37,609 nt of DNA from an uncultured Bacteroidales bacterium (lineage in GTDB: Bacteria; Bacteroidota; Bacteroidia; Bacteroidales; Muribaculaceae), in contig CATZGB010000029.1 in assembly GCA_958418815.1 (NCBI GenBank), positions 1 through 37,609 on the forward strand, in the 5' to 3' direction. The notes beneath the pieces are model-generated. The model worked only from the letters and a program-made list of their open reading frames with translations. It ran no database searches and had not been told where the DNA came from. The stretch's first letter is position 1, and each line of letters begins with the position of its first letter. Made by a program: the position numbers and the translations under genes. Below are positions 33,451 to 37,609 of the stretch, in pieces.

Positions 33451-33636
33451 ATGGCACATCCCAAAAGACGTCAATCAAAGACCCGCACCGCAAAGCGCCG
33501 CACCCACGACAAGGCCGCTATGCCCACCCTGGCCATCTGCCCCAACTGTGGCGCATGGCACGTTTACCACTGCGTATGCCCCGAATGTGGCTACTACCGC
33601 GGTAAGATCGCCATCGAAAAAGACGCCGTTGTCTAA
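33451..33636 (+). CDS. rpmF: Large-subunit ribosomal protein bL32
   Basis: The 61-residue basic protein is bL32. It begins AHPKRRQSKTRTAKRRTH and has the zinc-ribbon cysteines Cys30, Cys33, Cys43 and Cys46 (CPNCGAWHVYHCVCPEC), so it is the zinc-bound form. Length is normal for the family. The ATG at 33451 follows an A-rich stretch and the gene shares its transcript with DUF177 and probably fabH. Confidence 0.97.
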   Translation: MAHPKRRQSKTRTAKRRTHDKAAMPTLAICPNCGAWHVYHCVCPECGYYRGKIAIEKDAVV

Positions 33637-33688
33637 ACCAGAAAGCAAGGTGAATGTCACCTTTCGAAATCCGGTAACGGCTCTTTTT

Positions 33689-33720
33689 GAAAGGGCTGCC
33701 TCCTGAAAAGGCAGCCTTTC
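33689..33720 (+). terminator. Hairpin between rpmF and fabH
   Basis: GAAAGGGCTGCC at 33689-33700 pairs with GGCAGCCTTTC at 33710-33720 with one bulged G. The T tract is poor (CTTTCAACACT), so it may attenuate transcription between rpmF and fabH without fully stopping it. Confidence 0.55.
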
Positions 33721-33785
33721 AACACTTATATACACCACCTTTCTACCTCCAGTCACACCCGACTGACCAATCCCCTCACCAGACT

Positions 33786-34766
33786 ATGCTCAACGCGACT
33801 ATAACCGGGATAGCCTCCTACGTTCCCGACGACATCCTCGACAACGAGATGCTGTCGGAAATGGTAGACACCAACGACGAGTGGATCACCACACGCGTGG
33901 GTATCAAGGAGCGTCGTATCCTCAAGACCCCCGAAGGCTCATCCTTCCTCGGCATCAAGGCTGTCGAAAAACTCCTTGCAGAAACCGGCACCAACCCCGA
34001 GGATGTGGAGCTTCTCATCTGCGCCACCTCAAACCCCGACTACCGCTTCCCCTCCACCGCCTCCATCATCTGCAAAGGCACCGGGCTGAAAAACGCCTAC
34101 GCATATGACATCCAGGCCGCCTGCGCCGGATTCATCGTGGCCCTGGAAGACGCGGCCGCCTACGTCAAGAGCGGCCTCCGCAAGAAAGTGATCGTGGTGG
34201 CTGCCGAAAAGATGTCTTCGATGGTCAACTACAAAGACCGCGCGACATGCCCCCTCTTCGGCGACGGCGCGGCATGCGTGCTCGTGGAGCCGACAGAGGA
34301 AAACACCGGAGTCATCGACGCGGTGTTCCACGTCGACGGCAACGGCCTGGAACACCTGGTGATGTGGGGCGGCGGCTCTGCCGAGCCCACCACCCAGGAG
34401 ACCCTTGACAACGGGCGCCACTTCCTCTTCCAGGATGGCCGCAACGTCTACAAGAACGCCGTCACCGACATGTACACCGCCACAATCGATGTGATGAACC
34501 GCAACGGCCTCACAGCCGAGACCATCGACTATCTCGTGCCCCACCAGGCCAACATGCGCATAATCGAGGCCGTAGGCTCACGCGCCAACATCCCCTCGGA
34601 GAAGGTGCTTGTCAACATCCAGCATTACGGCAACACCTCGGCGGCCTCGATACCCCTGTGTCTCGATGAGTTCAAGGGCCAGCTCAAAAAAGGCGACAAG
34701 ATCATCCTGACCGCCTTCGGAGCCGGTTTCACCTGGGGATCCATGTACCTCGTATGGGGTATCTGA
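33786..34766 (+). CDS. fabH: Beta-ketoacyl-ACP synthase III
   Basis: The 326-residue enzyme starts type II fatty acid synthesis by condensing an acyl-CoA with malonyl-ACP. The catalytic triad is complete: Cys113 (AACAGFI), His253 (PHQAN) and Asn283 (GNTSAA). The N-terminal ITGIASYVPDDILDN and the WITTRVGIKERR loop, which contacts CoA, are also typical. The ATG at 33786 is chosen because homologues begin at this point; the frame is open upstream through the hairpin. It follows DUF177 and rpmF, the classic yceD-rpmF-fab arrangement. Confidence 0.95.
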   Translation: MLNATITGIASYVPDDILDNEMLSEMVDTNDEWITTRVGIKERRILKTPEGSSFLGIKAVEKLLAETGTNPEDVELLICATSNPDYRFPSTASIICKGTGLKNAYAYDIQAACAGFIVALEDAAAYVKSGLRKKVIVVAAEKMSSMVNYKDRATCPLFGDGAACVLVEPTEENTGVIDAVFHVDGNGLEHLVMWGGGSAEPTTQETLDNGRHFLFQDGRNVYKNAVTDMYTATIDVMNRNGLTAETIDYLVPHQANMRIIEAVGSRANIPSEKVLVNIQHYGNTSAASIPLCLDEFKGQLKKGDKIILTAFGAGFTWGSMYLVWGI

Positions 34767-34818
34767 TTCCATAACATCCCCTAACGTCCAGCCCTCTCCA
34801 GAAGAAAAATTTTCACGA

Positions 34819-34850
34819 AAATAGCATCTTTTAAGGTGCTATTTTTGTTT
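34819..34850 (+). terminator. Intrinsic terminator after fabH
   Basis: AAAATAGCA at 34819-34827 pairs with TGCTATTTT at 34838-34846 around a 10-nt loop and runs into TTGTT. The era -7 element starts only a few bases later, so terminator and promoter are immediately adjacent. Confidence 0.8.
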
Positions 34851-34858
34851 AAATTTGG
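34851..34858 (+). promoter_or_regulatory. Promoter -7 element of era
   Basis: TAAATTTG matches the -7 consensus and directly follows the fabH terminator. A TTG start at 34855 lies inside it, so the ATG at 34879 is the real start of era. Confidence 0.65.
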
Positions 34859-34878
34859 AACACCTAAACTTCAACCAC

Positions 34879-35871
34879 ATGTCAGAAACAATCACCAACC
34901 ACAATAACGAGGCCCTTGAGCCATTCGTGACCGAGAACCCCGAAGAAGCAGCAAAGACATTCCTCAAAGAGGACCGCGACATCAAGCCGGGCCACAAAGC
35001 CGGATTCGTCAACATCGTTGGAAACCCCAATGTCGGCAAATCGACTCTGATGAACGACCTGGTGGGCGAGCGCGTCAGCATCATCACATCAAAGGCCCAG
35101 ACCACAAGACACCGCATCATGGGCATCGTCAACACCCCCGACTACCAGATAGTCTTCTCAGACACCCCGGGAGTGCTGAAACCCAACTACAAGCTCCAGG
35201 AGAGCATGCTCAATTTCGCCGAAGGCGCCCTGACCGACGCCGACGTGCTGCTCTATGTCACAGACGTGGTGGAGACCCCCGACAAGAACGCCGATTACCT
35301 CGCCAAAGTGGCCAAGCAGAAAATGCCGGTGTTGCTCGTCATCAACAAAATCGACCTCCTGAAAGGCAATGGCGAGCTTGACGCGATCATCACCCGCTGG
35401 AAAGAGACCCTCCCCAACGCCGAGATTTTCCCCATCTCGGCAAAGGAGAACTTCAACACCTCCAACCTGATGAACCGCATCATCGAGCTACTGCCCCCCT
35501 CCCCCCCTTACTTCGGCAAGGACGCGCTGACCGACAAACCGGCCCGCTTCTTCGTCACCGAGATCATCCGCGAGAAAATCCTTCTCAACTACGACAAGGA
35601 GATTCCCTACTCCGTGGAGGTGATTGTCGAGAAATTCGAGGAGAAAGAGAACGCCATCCATATCATGGCAGCCATATACGTGGAGCGCGACTCCCAGAAA
35701 GGAATCCTCATAGGCAAAGGCGGCTCGATGCTGAAGCGCGTCGGCACTGACGCCCGCAAGGATATCGAGACATTCTTTGGCAAACGTGTCTTCCTCGAAC
35801 TCTTCGTCAAGGTGGAGCCCAACTGGCGCAACCGCGAGAACAAGCTCAAGGCTTTCGGCTACATCGAATGA
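34879..35871 (+). CDS. era: GTPase Era
   Basis: The 330-residue ribosome-assembly GTPase has G1 GNPNVGKS, G3 DTPG, G4 NKID and G5 SAKE, followed by a C-terminal KH RNA-binding domain with ILIGKGGSMLKRVG. It binds the 3' end of 16S rRNA in 30S assembly. An unusual N-terminal stretch of about 45 acidic, Glu/Asn-rich residues precedes the G domain, where many Era proteins start within a few residues. The ATG at 34879 was chosen because the earlier TTG lies within the promoter. It is followed by der after 80 bp. Confidence 0.96.
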   Translation: MSETITNHNNEALEPFVTENPEEAAKTFLKEDRDIKPGHKAGFVNIVGNPNVGKSTLMNDLVGERVSIITSKAQTTRHRIMGIVNTPDYQIVFSDTPGVLKPNYKLQESMLNFAEGALTDADVLLYVTDVVETPDKNADYLAKVAKQKMPVLLVINKIDLLKGNGELDAIITRWKETLPNAEIFPISAKENFNTSNLMNRIIELLPPSPPYFGKDALTDKPARFFVTEIIREKILLNYDKEIPYSVEVIVEKFEEKENAIHIMAAIYVERDSQKGILIGKGGSMLKRVGTDARKDIETFFGKRVFLELFVKVEPNWRNRENKLKAFGYIE

Positions 35872-35872
35872 C

Positions 35873-35904
35873 CCGACGGCAGGCCGCGACGGCCGCGCCA
35901 TCGG
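35873..35904 (+). terminator. Probable terminator between era and der
   Basis: CCGACGGC at 35873-35880 pairs with GCCATCGG at 35897-35904 with one mismatch, and an inner GGCCG/CGGCC hairpin closes on CGA. The T run (AAAAAATTTTTAC) starts about 12 nt later, so termination would be imperfect. Confidence 0.5.
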
Positions 35905-35920
35905 ATTAAAAAATTTTTAC

Positions 35921-35928
35921 TAACTTTG
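35921..35928 (+). promoter_or_regulatory. Promoter -7 element of der
   Basis: TAACTTTG followed by CA is a perfect -7 consensus, 23 bp before the der ATG, in an A/T-rich context. Confidence 0.75.
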
Positions 35929-35951
35929 CAAAAACAATCATTTATAGATAT

Positions 35952-37268
35952 ATGAGTCAGCTTGTAGCCATTGTCGGGCGCCCGAATGTCGGGAAATCAA
36001 CCCTGTTCAACCGTCTGACCGAATCAAGGCAGGCCATCGTCGACGGCACCGCCGGAACCACCCGCGACCGCCAATATGGCAAGGTGGACTGGTGTGGACG
36101 CGAGTTCTCAATCGTCGACACAGGCGGCTGGGTGGTCAACTCAGAAGACATCTTCGAGGAGGAAATCAACAAACAGGTGGCCGTCGCCATCGAGCAGGCC
36201 GACGAGGTGCTGTTTGTCGTCGACGCGATGAACGGCGTGACCGACCTTGACGACCATGTGGCTGAAATCCTCCGCAAATCAAAGAAGCCGGTGCTGCTTG
36301 TCGCCAACAAGGTCGACTCCAACGACTGGCTTTACAACGTCCCCGAATTCTACAGCCTCGGCCTGGGCGACCCATACCCCGTATCGGCAGTGAGCGGCTA
36401 CGGCACAGGCGACCTCCTCGACGAAATAGTCAAGAAACTGCCCGAGCCGTCAGACGACCAGGAAAACCTCGATGACATTCCCAAGTTTGCCATCGTAGGC
36501 CGCCCCAACGCCGGCAAATCATCGCTCATCAACGCCTTCATCGGCGAGGACCGCCACATAGTCACCGACATCGCCGGCACCACCCGCGACAGCATCTACA
36601 CCCGCTACAACAAATACGGGTTTGACTTCTACCTTGTCGACACCGCCGGAATCCGCAAGAAGCAGAAGGTCAATGAGGACATTGAGTATTACTCGGTGAT
36701 TCGCTCCATCCGCGCCATCGAGGCTTCGGATGTCTGCATACTGATGATTGACGCCACACGCGGCATAGAGGCGCAGGACGCCAACATATTCTCGCTGATA
36801 CAGCGCAACAAGAAGGGCCTCGTGGTTTGTGTCAACAAGTGGGACATCGCCGAAGACCGTTCGGAGAAGGCCCAGAAGCATTTCGAGCAGGCGATCCGCA
36901 ACCGCTTCGCCCCATTCACCGACTTCCCCATCATCTTCTGCTCGGCCCTGACCAAGCAGCGCATCTTCAAGGTGCTGGAGACCGCCGTGGAGGTCTACAA
37001 GAACCGCCGCCGCGAGATACCCACCTCTCAGCTCAACAAGGTGATGCTCGAGGCCATCGGCGCGTATCCCCCACCCGCCAACAAGGGTAAATACATCAAA
37101 ATCAAATACATCACCCAGCTCAAGGGCGCGCAGATTCCGACATTCATCTTCTTCTGCAACCTGCCGCAATGGGTGAAAGAGCCATACCGACGTTTCCTCG
37201 AGAACAAGATACGCGACACATGGGATTTCCATGGCACACCTGTCGCCATCTTCATGCGCGAGAAATGA
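35952..37268 (+). CDS. der: Ribosome-associated GTPase Der (EngA)
   Basis: The 438-residue protein carries two tandem GTPase domains: the first with GRPNVGKS (residues 8-15), DTGG and NKVD, the second with GRPNAGKS (about 183-190), DTAG and NKWD. A C-terminal KH-like domain ends with FHGTPVAIFMREK. Der is needed for maturation of the 50S subunit. The length is normal and all nucleotide motifs are intact. The ATG at 35952 follows its own promoter. Confidence 0.97.
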   Translation: MSQLVAIVGRPNVGKSTLFNRLTESRQAIVDGTAGTTRDRQYGKVDWCGREFSIVDTGGWVVNSEDIFEEEINKQVAVAIEQADEVLFVVDAMNGVTDLDDHVAEILRKSKKPVLLVANKVDSNDWLYNVPEFYSLGLGDPYPVSAVSGYGTGDLLDEIVKKLPEPSDDQENLDDIPKFAIVGRPNAGKSSLINAFIGEDRHIVTDIAGTTRDSIYTRYNKYGFDFYLVDTAGIRKKQKVNEDIEYYSVIRSIRAIEASDVCILMIDATRGIEAQDANIFSLIQRNKKGLVVCVNKWDIAEDRSEKAQKHFEQAIRNRFAPFTDFPIIFCSALTKQRIFKVLETAVEVYKNRRREIPTSQLNKVMLEAIGAYPPPANKGKYIKIKYITQLKGAQIPTFIFFCNLPQWVKEPYRRFLENKIRDTWDFHGTPVAIFMREK

Positions 37269-37309
37269 CATAGCGGGCCACAGCGCGGTTTCCCATATAC
37301 CGCGCGTCA

Positions 37310-37374
37310 GCATCCCCCCTGCAAAAATGGCCGGCACGAGAAATCGCGCCGGCCATTTTTGCAGTGGGGGATGC
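37310..37374. terminator. Very long bidirectional terminator between der and rubrerythrin
   Basis: The left arm 37310-37335 and the right arm 37348-37374 pair over about 25 bp with a single small mismatch and a 12-nt loop (37336-37347). The core TGCAAAAATGGCCGGC/GCCGGCCATTTTTGCA is perfect over 16 bp and has A and T runs on the two sides, so it can terminate transcripts from both strands. The arms extend outward through GCATCCCCC/GGGGGATGC. It separates the convergent der and rubrerythrin genes. Confidence 0.85.
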
Positions 37375-37391
37375 CCCCGTTTGGCTTCAGC

Positions 37392-37568
37392 CTAATCCAT
37401 CGCCATATAGTGCTGGTAGGGATGGTCGCAGCCGGGACAAACGGCTGGGGGTTCCTTGCCTTCGGCGATGTAGCCGCATACCAGACACTTCCACTTGATG
37501 GAGTGGTCGCGCTTCCAGACAGTGCCATCCTTGACCTGCTTCAGGTAGCGGGCGAAACGTATCCGTCC
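37392..37568 (-). CDS. Rubrerythrin, C-terminal fragment with rubredoxin-like domain
   Basis: Reading on the minus strand, about 59 residues match the C-terminus of rubrerythrin: FARYLKQVKDGTVWKRD, then a rubredoxin-like FeS4 site with CLVCGYIAEGKEPPAVCPGC and HPYQHY, ending at a TAG. Rubrerythrins reduce hydrogen peroxide in anaerobes; this part holds the electron-transfer iron. The N-terminal four-helix diiron domain is missing. The frame closes upstream at a TGA inside the terminal repeat (about 37597-37599), so the real sequence is lost where the 52-bp repeat begins (37558-37609). It is either a gene cut by an element or a contig edge. Confidence 0.8.
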   Translation of the reverse strand, partial: GRIRFARYLKQVKDGTVWKRDHSIKWKCLVCGYIAEGKEPPAVCPGCDHPYQHYMAMD

Positions 37569-37609
37569 GAAAAAAGCCGACTTGATTATAGATTTTCAAG
37601 TCGGCATTA
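37558..37609 (-). repeat. 52-bp terminal inverted repeat, right copy
   Basis: This is the reverse complement of positions 2-53, with no mismatch. The hairpin and T6 tract are the same. On the minus strand the repeat is followed directly by rubrerythrin coding sequence, and on the left end by barrel coding sequence, so one sequence abuts two unrelated truncated genes. Confidence 0.9.

Noticed and set aside
37387..37599. 70-codon minus-strand ORF across the terminal repeat
   Set aside because: It is the wrong frame; the rubredoxin-like cysteines are in the neighbouring frame, and its start lies in the repeat.
1..37609. CRISPR arrays, tRNA or rRNA genes, prophage or integrase genes
   Set aside because: No regular spaced repeats, cloverleaf sequences or such genes were seen; the gaps are short and largely explained by promoters, hairpins and leaders.

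Overview
The window looks like a chromosomal segment from a GC-rich member of the Bacteroidales; Muribaculaceae is a reasonable guess but is not proven. The grounds are the Bacteroidetes promoter signature (TAnnTTTG at -7) in front of many genes, a SusC/SusD pair, a hybrid two-component system, a TamL-type Omp85 lipoprotein, DUF4271, DUF349 and DUF177 genes, and almost no Shine-Dalgarno sequences. Most of the window is ordinary core genome on the plus strand; only vsr and a rubrerythrin fragment are on the minus strand.

Layout. 1-1.1 kb: 3' fragment of an outer-membrane beta-barrel gene, cut by a 52-bp sequence that recurs inverted at the far end of the window. 1.2-4.2 kb: TamL-like Omp85 lipoprotein and a phosphoglycolate-phosphatase-like HAD enzyme. 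4.3-9.9 kb: a full cobalamin riboswitch followed directly by one giant secreted protein (1721 aa) with repeated CUB-like and beta-sandwich modules, a parallel beta-helix and a C-terminal sorting-type domain. 10.1-14.9 kb: Na/Pi cotransporter, DUF4271 membrane protein, hemD, rnpA and a single ORF that fuses YidD to a TatD-family hydrolase. 15.0-17.6 kb: small unknown protein, membrane-anchored cyclophilin, M16 peptidase. 17.5-18.1 kb: an orphan vsr on the minus strand.

18.2-30.0 kb is a polysaccharide utilization locus. It has a hybrid two-component regulator with a sugar-binding-protein sensor, then SusC, SusD, a surface glycan-binding lipoprotein, a GH32 lipoprotein and an unrecognised two-module secreted protein. 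The order SusC-SusD-SGBP-GH32 together with the sensor type matches the levan/fructan utilisome of Bacteroides thetaiotaomicron, so a fructan is the likely substrate. Fructokinase and an inner-membrane fructose transporter are absent here and would have to lie elsewhere.

30.2-37.3 kb is housekeeping: DUF349 protein, DUF177/YceD, rpmF, fabH, era and der, closed by a very long bidirectional terminator facing the truncated rubrerythrin. The points most worth following are the B12-riboswitch-controlled giant surface protein, the YidD-TatD fusion, the unknown last gene of the fructan locus, and the inverted terminal repeat that truncates a gene at each end of the window.
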